Assembly (NCBI GenBank): GCA_021812265.1
Contig: JAKAOI010000034.1
Coordinates: 1 to 11,176 of the forward strand
Source: Chloroflexota bacterium
Lineage (GTDB): Bacteria; Chloroflexota; Ktedonobacteria; Ktedonobacterales; JACDGC01
Reading direction: 5' to 3'
DNA length: 11,176 nucleotides
Shown one piece after another: positions 1-7,973 of the stretch. The notes beneath the pieces were generated by a model, which had not been told where the DNA came from, did no database searches, and saw only the letters and a list, made by a program, of their open reading frames with translations. Position 1 is the stretch's first letter, and each line of letters opens with the position of its first letter. The position numbers and the translations under genes were made by a program.

Positions 1-1361
1 CCGATCTTTAATTTAGCGCCAATCGCAAAACCCGCCCCTACACCCAATGTGCCATATACCCCAGGATCTAGCCAACGCAGCGGCCCTTGAGGGCGCACAA
101 TATATGAAGCGGTCGCCACAAAATCTCCGCCATCGCCGATAAGGATGGTGTTAGGTGAAACAATTTCATCAATTTTCCGGCATAAAAACAGCGGATTAAT
201 ATATTCTGCCGGCGAGGCAGATTGCTGTATGATCTCAACATTGCGCTGGTTGTCGCGTTCACGCAAATGCTCCAGCCAATCATCGCGCTGCTGTGTTGCA
301 GAAGACATACGCGCCACGCCAATTAAAGCCTGCGCCGCGTCACCATACAGAGCAATGGAAGGCTGGCGATTTTTATGCAAATCTTCATAACTGCGATTGG
401 CGGAAATATACACCGCTTTAGAAGAAATATGGCGGCCATAATCCAGCCGAAAATCGGCGGGAACACCTGCAAGCAAAACTAAATCAGCTTCGCGCAGCGC
501 TTCGCGGCGTTTATGCCGAATTTGCAGCGGATGGTCTGCGCCGAGCAAGCCGCGCGCCATACCCGATACATATACCGGAACATGTAAAATCTCCAGCGCT
601 TGAATTAAGGCTGCAATATTGCGCGTATCAGCAACCGCTTGGCTTCCCACCAATATAATCGGCTTTTTCGCTAAATCCAACGCCATAGCGGCGCGTTTCA
701 GCCGCGACATATCGTGCGCCGGCACAAATGGAGTTCGTTGCTCCCCAAGCGTATACGCTTCGGCGTTGTGAAATATTCTGCCTACATGATATTCTAAATA
801 GCGCTTTTGCGCTTTTGCCGCAAAAGAAGAGCCGCCGCCAATATCATACATTTTCCGAACATCGGCTTCATCATACAGCAAATCTATTGGAAGCTCAACA
901 AATACCGGCCCGGGTGTTCCCTGCGCGGCGCGTTGAAACGCTTCTTCCATAATCGGGCCAATATCGCGAACGCGCTGCGCGCGTTTAGCCCATTTTACCA
1001 GCGGACGCATCAGCGCCATCTGGTCAATATCTTGCAACGCGCCACGGCCGCGCAAAATAGTTGCCGCCGCGCCGCCAATAAGAATCAGCGGAGATTGCGC
1101 CATCTGCGCATTTTTTATGGCAGTAATTGTGTTGGTTACACCCGGCCCTGCGGTAGTTACTGCCACTCCTATGGTTCCGGATAATCGAGAAATCGCGTCC
1201 GCGGCAAATACCGCCGTGCATTCCATTCGCGTATCAATAACGCGAATACCCGCCTTGTGGCTTTCCACCAAAATCGGTGAAATATGGCCGCCGCTCAGGG
1301 TAAATATAAACTGAACGTTATGATTTTTCAGGACAGCCGCGACAATGGAGCCGCCATTCAT
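1..1361 (-). CDS. ThDP-dependent enzyme, ILVBL/HACL2-like (2-hydroxyacyl-CoA lyase / acetolactate synthase superfamily), C-terminus cut by window edge
   Basis: 453 codons are visible. The ATG at 1361 follows a purine-rich AAGAAAGAG stretch and lies 15 nt after the methyltransferase stop. Seen: the N-terminal Pyr domain has the expected catalytic Glu47 in '[14 protein letters not shown]', followed by '[10 protein letters not shown]' and '[10 protein letters not shown]'. A central domain carries 'GSQAVADT' and 'GMARGLLG'. The PP domain begins with GDG at residues 409-411 and 'GPLRWLDPG'. The Asn pair that normally completes the Mg-ThDP motif would lie beyond the left edge. From memory of the family, the blocks '[10 protein letters not shown]', 'RGALQDIDQ' and '[12 protein letters not shown]' match eukaryotic ILVBL (HACL2) far better than bacterial IlvB or oxalyl-CoA decarboxylase. 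HACL2 cleaves 2-hydroxyacyl-CoA to a shortened aldehyde plus formyl-CoA. That activity here is inferred, and acetolactate synthase-like chemistry remains possible. It is last in the murA-methyltransferase-lyase run. No signal peptide is evident. Confidence 0.88.
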   Translation of the reverse strand, partial: MNGGSIVAAVLKNHNVQFIFTLSGGHISPILVESHKAGIRVIDTRMECTAVFAADAISRLSGTIGVAVTTAGPGVTNTITAIKNAQMAQSPLILIGGAAATILRGRGALQDIDQMALMRPLVKWAKRAQRVRDIGPIMEEAFQRAAQGTPGPVFVELPIDLLYDEADVRKMYDIGGGSSFAAKAQKRYLEYHVGRIFHNAEAYTLGEQRTPFVPAHDMSRLKRAAMALDLAKKPIILVGSQAVADTRNIAALIQALEILHVPVYVSGMARGLLGADHPLQIRHKRREALREADLVLLAGVPADFRLDYGRHISSKAVYISANRSYEDLHKNRQPSIALYGDAAQALIGVARMSSATQQRDDWLEHLRERDNQRNVEIIQQSASPAEYINPLFLCRKIDEIVSPNTILIGDGGDFVATASYIVRPQGPLRWLDPGVYGTLGVGAGFAIGAKLKI

Positions 1362-1376
1362 AGCTTGTTCTCTTTC

Positions 1377-2282
1377 TTATACTAATTTTTGCCCAATTAC
1401 GGAATAATACCGAAATACCGACTGAACGGTATTTACTTCTGCCGGCCAGTTTTGCAGCGCCGTGTTATACGCTTCTAAAGAGGCAACACCGCTTTTCACA
1501 CTCATGCCTTTGCCGGCGTTATATATTAAATATAGATTTGTTTGCATCATTTCGCCAATTCTTCCGCCATATGCGCCAATTGGGATCGGAAACTCATTTG
1601 CGCGAATATTGCTGAAGCCGGCGGCGCGTAACATATCTCCCATCTTAAGGCCGACTTGCATATCTAAACCAAATTTTGCGCCGCCTTCAATCGTCCATTG
1701 TCTAAATAAATCCATTGCAGGGGCGCCGCCTTGCTCTACGCCGCCTTCAACCCACTCAAACCAGCCGCCGGGCGTCATAATCCGCCAAATTTCTTGCATT
1801 ATTTCGGGATACTTTACGGCAGGAATGGCAGAATACAACAAACTTACGTGTACATAATCAAAAGAATTATCCGCAAACGTCAGCCCTTCTAAAATATTGC
1901 TGCGCACAAATACATAATTATCGGGTTTATGTGATAATCCATTGCCAAACGCGATTGCCTCTACATTGGGTTCCACAATATCAACCCCAACAACGTGCGC
2001 CATCGGAAATTGAATAGCCATCTCCATAGCCCAACGCCCGCTGCCACAGCCGATATCAAAAATATCATGCGGATGCAACATCGGAGCCTCATAATTTCCT
2101 TTGCGAACATATCTCAGCATAAAATGTTGAAAATCCAGCCGGCTTATTTCAGTGTCGTCTTTCGGCAAAACATAAGGCACTTCACTTGAATATGTTCTGC
2201 CTGCTAATTGAATAAATTTTCCCGAAACTGCCGCAGACGGTTTCTGCGCATTATTTCGTTTAAATAGTTGAAACCAAGCCAT
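1377..2282 (-). CDS. Class I SAM-dependent methyltransferase, substrate unknown
   Basis: 301 aa. The ATG at 2282 is preceded by AAGAGG with 8 nt spacing, a convincing ribosome site. Seen: motif I 'FDIGCGSGRW' (residues 75-84), the acidic ribose-binding end of strand 2 in 'VGVDIVEP' (Asp101), a motif II-like 'NSFDYVHVSLLYSAIP' (139-154) and 'EIWRIMTPGGWFEWVE' (164-179). These define a Rossmann-fold methyltransferase of the Methyltransf_11/25 type. Residues 1-70 form an N-terminal extension with 'VLPKDDTEISRLDFQHFMLRY', a block I associate with small-molecule or lipid methyltransferases of Chloroflexota. The C-terminal ~100 residues probably form a substrate cap. No membrane segment is visible. 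It lies 75 nt after murA and 15 nt before the HACL2-like gene, so co-transcription is likely. The product cannot be named from sequence; a lipid or quinone-like substrate would suit the neighbouring lyase but is a guess. Confidence 0.88.
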   Translation of the reverse strand: MAWFQLFKRNNAQKPSAAVSGKFIQLAGRTYSSEVPYVLPKDDTEISRLDFQHFMLRYVRKGNYEAPMLHPHDIFDIGCGSGRWAMEMAIQFPMAHVVGVDIVEPNVEAIAFGNGLSHKPDNYVFVRSNILEGLTFADNSFDYVHVSLLYSAIPAVKYPEIMQEIWRIMTPGGWFEWVEGGVEQGGAPAMDLFRQWTIEGGAKFGLDMQVGLKMGDMLRAAGFSNIRANEFPIPIGAYGGRIGEMMQTNLYLIYNAGKGMSVKSGVASLEAYNTALQNWPAEVNTVQSVFRYYSVIGQKLV

Positions 2283-2357
2283 CTGTCAATCCTCTTAAAA
2301 TAATATCGCCTGCCGCAGAAATAGTATTCCACACCTGCGCAATATCAATAAAATTAG

Positions 2358-3728
2358 TTACAGATCGTCAGGAATTTCACTCTCTGAACCGGCTTTTTCG
2401 ATATGCGCGCCTAAATTTCGCAGTTTCTCATCTAATTTTTCATAGCCGCGTTCAATGTGTTCAATGCCATACGCAGTGGAAACTCCCTGCGCGCACAACG
2501 CCGCTATAATATACGAGCAGCCGGCGCGAATATCGGGAATCTCTAACGTTGCGCTATGCAGCGGGGTTGGGCCGCGGATAATGGCGCTGTGTTTTTTCTC
2601 ACTCTCGCGAAACCGGCAAGAAAGCTCTCCCAAACATTTTGTATACAAACCAATATCGGCGCCCATTTGCCGCAATTCACTTGTATACCCAAAACGATCG
2701 TCATACAACGTTTCATGCACAACCGACATGCCCGCAGATTGCGTTAATAACACTGTAAAGGGCTGCTGCCAATCGGTCATAAAACCCGGGTGTACATCCG
2801 TTTCCAACGCAATAGACTGCGGCGGCCAACGATTGGTGTAAAAGCGGATAGCGTTATCTTCCACCGTAAATTCTAAGCCTACACGATACAGGGTATTTAA
2901 AAAAGTCAGCAAATGCTCTTGAGACGCGCCTTCCAGCCGCACATCACCTTGGGTAACATAAGCGGCGACTGCGAGAGACACTGCCTCCATCCGATCCGAT
3001 AATATACTATGATCGGCGCCGTGCAGTGAATCAACACCCTCTATTACAATTTTGCGATCGACCCGCTGCTCAATAATTGCGCCCATTTTCTGCAAAAACT
3101 TGATAAGATCGATAATTTCCGGCTCAATTGCCGCATTTTGAATAATCGTTACACCTTTAGCCAACGCCCCGGCGATAAGCAGCGTTTCGGTAGCTCCTAC
3201 ACTGGGAAACGGCATACTGATTGTGGCGCCTTTCAAACGCTTGGCGCGCAAATGATAAGCGCGATCATATTCCTCGACTTCAGCGCCCATTTGCGCCAGC
3301 CCCGAAATATGATAATCTATCGGCCGCGAACCAATGCGATCCCCGCCCGGAACCGGAATAAGCGCCGAACCTGTCCGGTGCAGCAGCGGCCCCGCGGTAA
3401 GAATAGACAAGCGATTTTTCCGTCCCAAATCGGGGGTAATACTGGAGTTGATTATTGTTTTGGTCTGCAACAAAACTTCGCTTTCATGCGTCCAAGTAAC
3501 TTTTGCGCCAAGTGTTTCCATAACCATTTGTGTTATCATCGCATCCCCAACATGGCTTGGCGCGTTTCGCAGTTTCGTTTGTTGATCTGAAAGCATCGAA
3601 GCGACCATCATTTTTGTAACAGCGTTTTTTGCTCCGCTAAGTTTCACACTGCCTTTCAGGGGTATACCCCCTTCAATAATATATCTTGGCCTTAAAGTTG
3701 ATTGAGAGTTCGTGGCGGCAGTACCCAT
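2358..3728 (-). CDS. murA: UDP-N-acetylglucosamine 1-carboxyvinyltransferase (MurA family) with Asp in place of the catalytic Cys
   Basis: 456 aa; E. coli MurA has about 419. It should transfer enolpyruvate from PEP to UDP-GlcNAc, the first committed step of peptidoglycan synthesis, in the cytoplasm. Seen: 'GSVKLSGAKNA' with Lys34/Asn35, 'PGGDRIGSRPIDYHI' (residues 127-141), 'HPGFMTD' with the general-base Asp319, and 'DIRAG' with Arg401. The 'ERGYEKLDEKLRNLGA' tail is typical. The position of E. coli Cys115 is Asp130 here (codon at 3339-3341), as in mycobacterial and chlamydial MurA, which predicts fosfomycin insensitivity. Extra length comes from the ~16-residue N-terminus, the stretch around 365-385 and an acidic C-terminal tail. 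The ATG at 3728 has AAGGA 8 nt upstream. A sigma-70-like promoter precedes it, and it heads the minus-strand operon. Whether a second, Cys-type MurA exists elsewhere in the genome cannot be seen. Confidence 0.96.
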   Translation of the reverse strand: MGTAATNSQSTLRPRYIIEGGIPLKGSVKLSGAKNAVTKMMVASMLSDQQTKLRNAPSHVGDAMITQMVMETLGAKVTWTHESEVLLQTKTIINSSITPDLGRKNRLSILTAGPLLHRTGSALIPVPGGDRIGSRPIDYHISGLAQMGAEVEEYDRAYHLRAKRLKGATISMPFPSVGATETLLIAGALAKGVTIIQNAAIEPEIIDLIKFLQKMGAIIEQRVDRKIVIEGVDSLHGADHSILSDRMEAVSLAVAAYVTQGDVRLEGASQEHLLTFLNTLYRVGLEFTVEDNAIRFYTNRWPPQSIALETDVHPGFMTDWQQPFTVLLTQSAGMSVVHETLYDDRFGYTSELRQMGADIGLYTKCLGELSCRFRESEKKHSAIIRGPTPLHSATLEIPDIRAGCSYIIAALCAQGVSTAYGIEHIERGYEKLDEKLRNLGAHIEKAGSESEIPDDL

Positions 3729-3778
3729 TATTTTTTTCCTTCAATTGTTGTTGCTGCTTTCATAAAGCGCCTATATTC

Positions 3779-3807
3779 AGCATACAGAGTTACCAAACTC
3801 CAGTCAA
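3779..3807 (-). promoter_or_regulatory. Sigma-70-type promoter for murA operon
   Basis: Read on the minus strand, TTGACT (3807-3802) and TATGCT (3784-3779) are separated by exactly 17 nt. That is 5/6 and 4/6 to consensus with optimal spacing. Predicted transcription would begin near 3771, giving a murA leader of roughly 40 nt. It is the best promoter match in the window and lies in the region shared with the divergent kinase operon. Confidence 0.65.
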
Positions 3808-3873
3808 GCCAAATTCCGGATGATTTATTGCAACTTCCAAATTCCTGTGCTATTGTGAAGTACATACAGGTGT

Positions 3874-3902
3874 TTTACATTTTTTGCTATTTTGTATATA
3901 CC
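3874..3902 (+). promoter_or_regulatory. Candidate promoter for the histidine kinase operon
   Basis: TTTACA (3874-3879) and TATACC (3897-3902) are spaced by 17 nt in a very AT-rich tract, about 30 nt before the kinase start. An overlapping alternative is TTGTGA (3853-3858) with TACATT (3876-3881), also at 17 nt. AT-richness makes chance matches easy, so this shows only where transcription probably starts. Confidence 0.35.
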
Positions 3903-3921
3903 TTTTATTTTATATATTTTT

Positions 3922-3925
3922 GAGG
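3922..3925 (+). promoter_or_regulatory. Ribosome binding site that fixes the kinase start
   Basis: GAGG sits 9 nt before the ATG at 3935. The same frame is open upstream to a TTG at 3884, but that would add 17 hydrophobic residues from an AT-rich leader and would overlap the candidate -10 element. The ATG at 3935 is therefore preferred. Confidence 0.7.
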
Positions 3926-3934
3926 CGTATTGCT

Positions 3935-6433
3935 ATGAGTAACGGCGTTTCTTCACCATTGTCCTATATTATAAAGGCAGATGGGGCAGACGCCAGACTT
4001 TTAGACGCCGCTTTGCTGCGCGCCATTGAACATGTGAACGCCGATGGAGGCGTTATCGCCATTCGCGATGACTCAGCGTCAGCAATGATACTCCGCAACC
4101 AGCAGGTGCACCCGCGATTTTACGACAATGTGCCCTTTATATCAAAACATGAACATGAAGATGACTCGCTGGATCGCGAATCAACCACCGTGTTACCTGC
4201 CAGCCACTTAGTGCGCATTTTCCGAAAAGGTGAAGGCGTAATCGGCCACGTTTGGGATACTGGTGAAGCGGTCATTATGAGCGGCAAAGAAGTTCAGGTT
4301 CTGCCCCATGGACAATCTGCCGAATTTGAAAACGCCGCTTGGATCATGGCGGCGCCAATATACTCTATTAATCCGGGTGAATACGAAGCAAACTCTATTT
4401 ATCCCATTGTAATCGGCGTTATTGTGGTTTTTGTTTCAGAACCGCAATGGCGTTTTACTCAGCATCACCTAAAATTGCTGCAGTTAGAGGCGCATATTGT
4501 ATCGCAAGCGATAAAACTTTCCCTCATAAATCAGCAAGAAAGAAAGCACCGGCGCCTCTTATCTTTATTGCAGGAAATGACCCACAATTTCCCTTTCCAG
4601 TCAGATTCAGATTCGTATTACGAGGGCTTTGCCGAAAGAATTTATTCGGCGCTGGATGGAGTTGTAGAAATTCACGCTTTTGCGCTCGGTATTGTCAAAA
4701 ATTATACCGCGAACAGCCGCCCATTAGACCCCATAATACAGTTATATGGCATTTACGAAAAAGGTGAGCGGCTGCCGCCGCAAAAACTGCCGATTTCCGC
4801 TGCCCCTTGGTGGCAAACCGTATACAGCGGGCAGCCATATTCATGGATTCAAGATTCCGAACGAATCGCCACCCCATCATTAAGCGCGCGGCAATGGGGC
4901 AATCGGCAATATATGGATTCGCAAATTTACATTCCCATTCAAGGCTCACAAGAAATCATCGGAGCGTTGCTTATCGCACATCAAAACAACAACGCCTATT
5001 CTTATGAAAATGTCATTCTGCTGCAAACTGTCAGCAGATTCATCGGTGTCGCCATTGAAAACGCGCGGTTACGCGCGTCACACCTGCCATCAGAAGATTT
5101 ACAGCAAAGTCAGTTTGCGCTGGCGCTTTTAAATAACGCAATTCTTGGCTTAAATGAATCTTTAGATACCCGGGAAATTATTAAAAATCTTGTCGAACAA
5201 GGCTCAGACCTCGCGCGCGGGCAGCATTGCGTATTTGTCGAATACAATGAAAAGAAAGATGAACTGATTCTGCAAGACGGCGCGCAATTCAAAGATCATT
5301 CACCATATAAAAATGATATCAATATCAGCTGCCCTGTCGGCTCCGGCAGACGCCGCAAAGCCATTGAAGGCGAAACCGTGCGGTTGGAAGACTTGAACGA
5401 AGAATATCACCGCGGAGATATCATCGGAAATATGCTGGAGCGGCACCATGTTATAGACGCTATGCTGCTGCCAATTATATACAGCGAAAGCGTTACGCGA
5501 TTTAATAAAATATTGGGATTTATGATTATTTACTCACCCGATCAGCGAATTATGGTAACTCCGGCGGAAACAATGAATTTGCTGGCGCTGGGACGTGTGG
5601 CGGCAGCTGCGATGTATAACGCAAAAACATATTCGCAATTGCGCGAAGTGGATAAAATGAAAGATGAGTTCATTCTCACCGCTTCCCATGAATTTCGGAC
5701 ACCCATGAGCGCAATACAAGGTTTTAGCTGGCTGATACAAAAGCGTGTGGATTCCATGACACAGGAACAGGGAAAACATTGGGCAAGCGAAATTATACGC
5801 TCTACAGAACAGCTGAAAGATATGATCGACTCTATCACCGAGGCTTGGCGCACACAATCTATTTCGCATGTAGAGCTGCAAAAAAGCCGAATAGACCAAG
5901 CGTTGGCGCAGGCCATCGAAATTTCTGCAGGAACCCTTTCGCGCTTTCACCATGAAGTTACCGATATCGCCGTAGACAGCCTTACTGTGCTGGCCGATCC
6001 GGATCGACTGCGGCACGTCATCAGCAATCTGCTTATTAACGCCGCAAAATATTCTCCGGACCATCAAAATATCTCTGTTTCTGCGGCGGCGATAACCGGC
6101 GCGGAATTATGCAAAATGACACGCGAACGCGGCTTGCGGGACGACGATGAGGAGTTTGTCAGTTTTGTGCAGGATAATCAGGACAAGTGGTGCTTGGTTC
6201 GCGTTCAGGATGACGGAATAGGCATATCTCAGGAAAATATGAAACGGTTATTTGCTAAATTTGTTCGTTTGGAATTAACCACAAACATTCGCGGCACCGG
6301 CCTTGGCTTATACATCTGCCGCAGATACATCGAATCCATGGGCGGCGAAATTTGGGTAGACAGTAAATTGGGCCAAGGCTCAACGTTTAGTTTTTGTCTG
6401 AAACTGGAGCAGCAGATTCCTGCTGAGCCATAA
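3935..6433 (+). CDS. Soluble multi-GAF sensor histidine kinase
   Basis: 832 aa from the ATG at 3935. Seen: no membrane helix, and three GAF-like sensor modules at about residues 20-195 ('GEGVIGHVWDTGEAVIM'), 225-380 ('IIGALLIAHQ...FIGVAIENARLRA') and 405-565. A short coiled linker leads to a HisKA domain with the H-box 'SHEFRTP' (phospho-acceptor His585). The HATPase domain follows, with N-box 'NLLINAAKYS' (698-707), G1 'DDGIGI' (759-764), F-box 'LFAKFVRL' and G2 'GTGLGLYICRRYIE' (787-800). All catalytic motifs are intact. An acidic insert (about 720-750) lies between the N and G1 boxes. It should autophosphorylate and pass phosphate to a receiver, most simply the one encoded 38 nt downstream. 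The ligand is unknown; GAF domains bind small molecules, cyclic nucleotides or chromophores, and I see no phytochrome-type signature. It leads the operon containing FemX-like and GH18-like envelope genes. Confidence 0.93.
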   Translation: MSNGVSSPLSYIIKADGADARLLDAALLRAIEHVNADGGVIAIRDDSASAMILRNQQVHPRFYDNVPFISKHEHEDDSLDRESTTVLPASHLVRIFRKGEGVIGHVWDTGEAVIMSGKEVQVLPHGQSAEFENAAWIMAAPIYSINPGEYEANSIYPIVIGVIVVFVSEPQWRFTQHHLKLLQLEAHIVSQAIKLSLINQQERKHRRLLSLLQEMTHNFPFQSDSDSYYEGFAERIYSALDGVVEIHAFALGIVKNYTANSRPLDPIIQLYGIYEKGERLPPQKLPISAAPWWQTVYSGQPYSWIQDSERIATPSLSARQWGNRQYMDSQIYIPIQGSQEIIGALLIAHQNNNAYSYENVILLQTVSRFIGVAIENARLRASHLPSEDLQQSQFALALLNNAILGLNESLDTREIIKNLVEQGSDLARGQHCVFVEYNEKKDELILQDGAQFKDHSPYKNDINISCPVGSGRRRKAIEGETVRLEDLNEEYHRGDIIGNMLERHHVIDAMLLPIIYSESVTRFNKILGFMIIYSPDQRIMVTPAETMNLLALGRVAAAAMYNAKTYSQLREVDKMKDEFILTASHEFRTPMSAIQGFSWLIQKRVDSMTQEQGKHWASEIIRSTEQLKDMIDSITEAWRTQSISHVELQKSRIDQALAQAIEISAGTLSRFHHEVTDIAVDSLTVLADPDRLRHVISNLLINAAKYSPDHQNISVSAAAITGAELCKMTRERGLRDDDEEFVSFVQDNQDKWCLVRVQDDGIGISQENMKRLFAKFVRLELTTNIRGTGLGLYICRRYIESMGGEIWVDSKLGQGSTFSFCLKLEQQIPAEP

Positions 6434-6471
6434 TAATATTTCAGAGCATATTTAGGAAGGAGCAGCGCTTC

Positions 6472-6849
6472 ATGAATCCGATTATCTTGGTAGCAGATGA
6501 CGAGCCGACAATCAGAAATCTGTTTCAGGAAGTATTTTCACTGGAAGGTTTCGCGGTTGAAACTGCCGCTAATGGCGCCGAAGTCATTCAATTGTTAGGC
6601 GGTTCTGCCGGCGCTAACAGAATTTTACTTTTAGATTTGCAAATGCCTATTCTGGATGGCTGGGGAGTTGTTCGATGGCTGGTTGAACACCCTGACGTAA
6701 AGCTGCGCACTAAAATCATCCTGATGTCTGCCGCAGAAAAACTAAAGCAGGCAAGTGCGCTGGAACACGACGCAGAAATGGCAAAACCTATCGGAATCGA
6801 CGCTATGCTGGAAATTATTCAGCCATTTATTGAAGGCTTTCAATCATAA
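6472..6849 (+). CDS. Single-domain response regulator (receiver only)
   Basis: 125 aa, a CheY-like receiver with nothing attached. Seen: the acidic pair Asp9/Asp10 in 'VADDEP', phospho-acceptor Asp55 in 'LLLDLQMPILDGW', the switch Ser86 in 'ILMSAAE', and the conserved Lys105 in 'MAKPI'. All active-site positions are present. The ATG at 6472 follows AAGGAG with 9 nt spacing, so translation should be efficient. It lies 38 nt after the kinase and is almost certainly its partner. There is no DNA-binding, GGDEF or other output domain, so it must act by protein contact, as an intermediate in a longer phosphorelay, or as a phosphate sink. Which of these holds cannot be told from the window. Confidence 0.95.
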   Translation: MNPIILVADDEPTIRNLFQEVFSLEGFAVETAANGAEVIQLLGGSAGANRILLLDLQMPILDGWGVVRWLVEHPDVKLRTKIILMSAAEKLKQASALEHDAEMAKPIGIDAMLEIIQPFIEGFQS

Positions 6850-6868
6850 TTCAAAATTAAGGGAGCTG

Positions 6869-6888
6869 CTCGGCAAAATTTTGCTGAG
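6869..6888 (+). repeat. 20-bp near-perfect palindrome overlapping the femX-like ribosome site
   Basis: CTCGGCAAAA/TTTTGCTGAG is self-complementary except for one G-T pair, with a perfect 12-bp core at 6873-6884. Its right arm ends in GAG of the GAGG Shine-Dalgarno (6886-6889) of the next gene. It could be a protein-binding site, or an RNA hairpin limiting ribosome access. There is no U-tract, so it is not a terminator. Confidence 0.55.
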
Positions 6889-6899
6889 GATCTATACGC

Positions 6900-7973
6900 A
6901 TGAAATTAGTAACACAATGCGACGAACATAAATGGACCGCTTTTGTAGACGCTGCCCAAACCGGCTATATTACTCAATCTTGGGAATGGGGGCTGCTCAC
7001 GCATATTGGGAAAATGCATCGGTTAGCCGTAGAAGATGATTCCGGCTCCTATATAGCCGCCATACTTATGATCGAAACATTGGCGCCGCTGATAAACCGG
7101 CCATATCTCTACGCGCCACGCGGCCCCGTCTGTGACGATCCCTCTTCAGCGCACATGAAGCTGCTGCTGCAGGGAGCTGAAGCGCTGGCAAAGAAAACAG
7201 GCTGCTTTATGCTGAAAATTGAGCCTCAAGTTCCCGATAACAGCGAAATTTGGCTGAGAGCTTTAAAAGATTTGAAGTTTAAACTAAACCCGTTCGCCAG
7301 TCACCCAAGAAGATCGTGGATGCTGGATATTACGGTCGCGGAAGCGGAATTGCTGAGCAATATGAAAACAACCTGGCGATATAATGTGAACCGCGGGTTG
7401 CGCAATCTGAATATCCGCATTGGCTCCGCGCCGGAAGACAAAGCAATCTTTTATGCAATTTATAAAGAAACCGCCGAACGAGATCATTTTTTTATTCATC
7501 CCAAATCTCACTATGATGAGATGTTTTCAATATTTGAAGCAAACGGCAAAGGTATACTATACATTGCTGAATATCAGGGCCAGCCGATTGCCGCGCAAGT
7601 AGCCATGAAATGCGGACCGGTAACCACCTCTATGTTTTCCGCGTCTTCAAACTCTTTGCGCAACATGCGCCCAAATCATCCTTTGCAATGGACCGCAATC
7701 CGCTGGGCAAAAGAAAAAGGCTCAAAAATTTATGATTTTCGGGCAATCGCCGAAATATTAGAGCCGGATCAAGAATTATATGGACTATACGCCTATAAAC
7801 ACGGCTATGGCGGTTACTCCTATTTAAGCTTGCCGACACACGATATGGTATATAATCCGCTGTTTTACGCCGCATATCGCCAGGCGCTCTTACTCAAGCG
7901 CAGACGGGATCGAGCGCGCTACGTGCAGAGGATTTCTGACAGAGAACAAAAAAATGAACTTAAAGAAGAATGA
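6900..7973 (+). CDS. FemAB/FemX-like peptidoglycan bridge aminoacyl ligase
   Basis: 357 aa. FemX-family enzymes use aminoacyl-tRNA to add the first amino acid of the peptide cross-bridge to a lipid-linked muropeptide at the inner face of the membrane. Seen: 'YITQSWEWGLL' (23-33), 'YLYAPRGPV' (69-77), 'MKTTWRYNVNRGLRN' (155-169), 'ERDHFFIHPKSHYDEMF' (193-209) and 'MRPNHPLQWTAIRWAKEKG' (256-274). 'YDFRAIAE' (278-285) stands where family members usually read YDFWGI. These blocks span both GNAT-like halves. The C-terminus (330-357) is very basic then mixed charge and may touch membrane or tRNA. The start at 6900 has GAGG with 10 nt spacing. The last 20 nt overlap the next gene. The family includes relatives acting on other acceptors, so the exact amino acid and target are not settled. 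Confidence 0.85.
   Translation: MKLVTQCDEHKWTAFVDAAQTGYITQSWEWGLLTHIGKMHRLAVEDDSGSYIAAILMIETLAPLINRPYLYAPRGPVCDDPSSAHMKLLLQGAEALAKKTGCFMLKIEPQVPDNSEIWLRALKDLKFKLNPFASHPRRSWMLDITVAEAELLSNMKTTWRYNVNRGLRNLNIRIGSAPEDKAIFYAIYKETAERDHFFIHPKSHYDEMFSIFEANGKGILYIAEYQGQPIAAQVAMKCGPVTTSMFSASSNSLRNMRPNHPLQWTAIRWAKEKGSKIYDFRAIAEILEPDQELYGLYAYKHGYGGYSYLSLPTHDMVYNPLFYAAYRQALLLKRRRDRARYVQRISDREQKNELKEE

Noticed and set aside
2260..2334. 24-codon minus-strand GTG ORF in the murA-methyltransferase gap, running into the methyltransferase start
   Set aside because: Its composition looks protein-like, but there is no ribosome site before the GTG and nothing recognisable. Chance is a sufficient explanation.
3844..3870. 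CCTGT...ACAGG inverted repeat between murA and the kinase
   Set aside because: Arms are only 5 bp with a 17-nt gap. That is expected by chance in a region this size, so it was not listed as an operator.
3884..3934. N-terminal extension of the kinase from TTG at 3884
   Set aside because: It would add 17 hydrophobic residues from an AT-rich leader, with no ribosome site, and overlaps the candidate -10. ATG at 3935 has GAGG at proper spacing.
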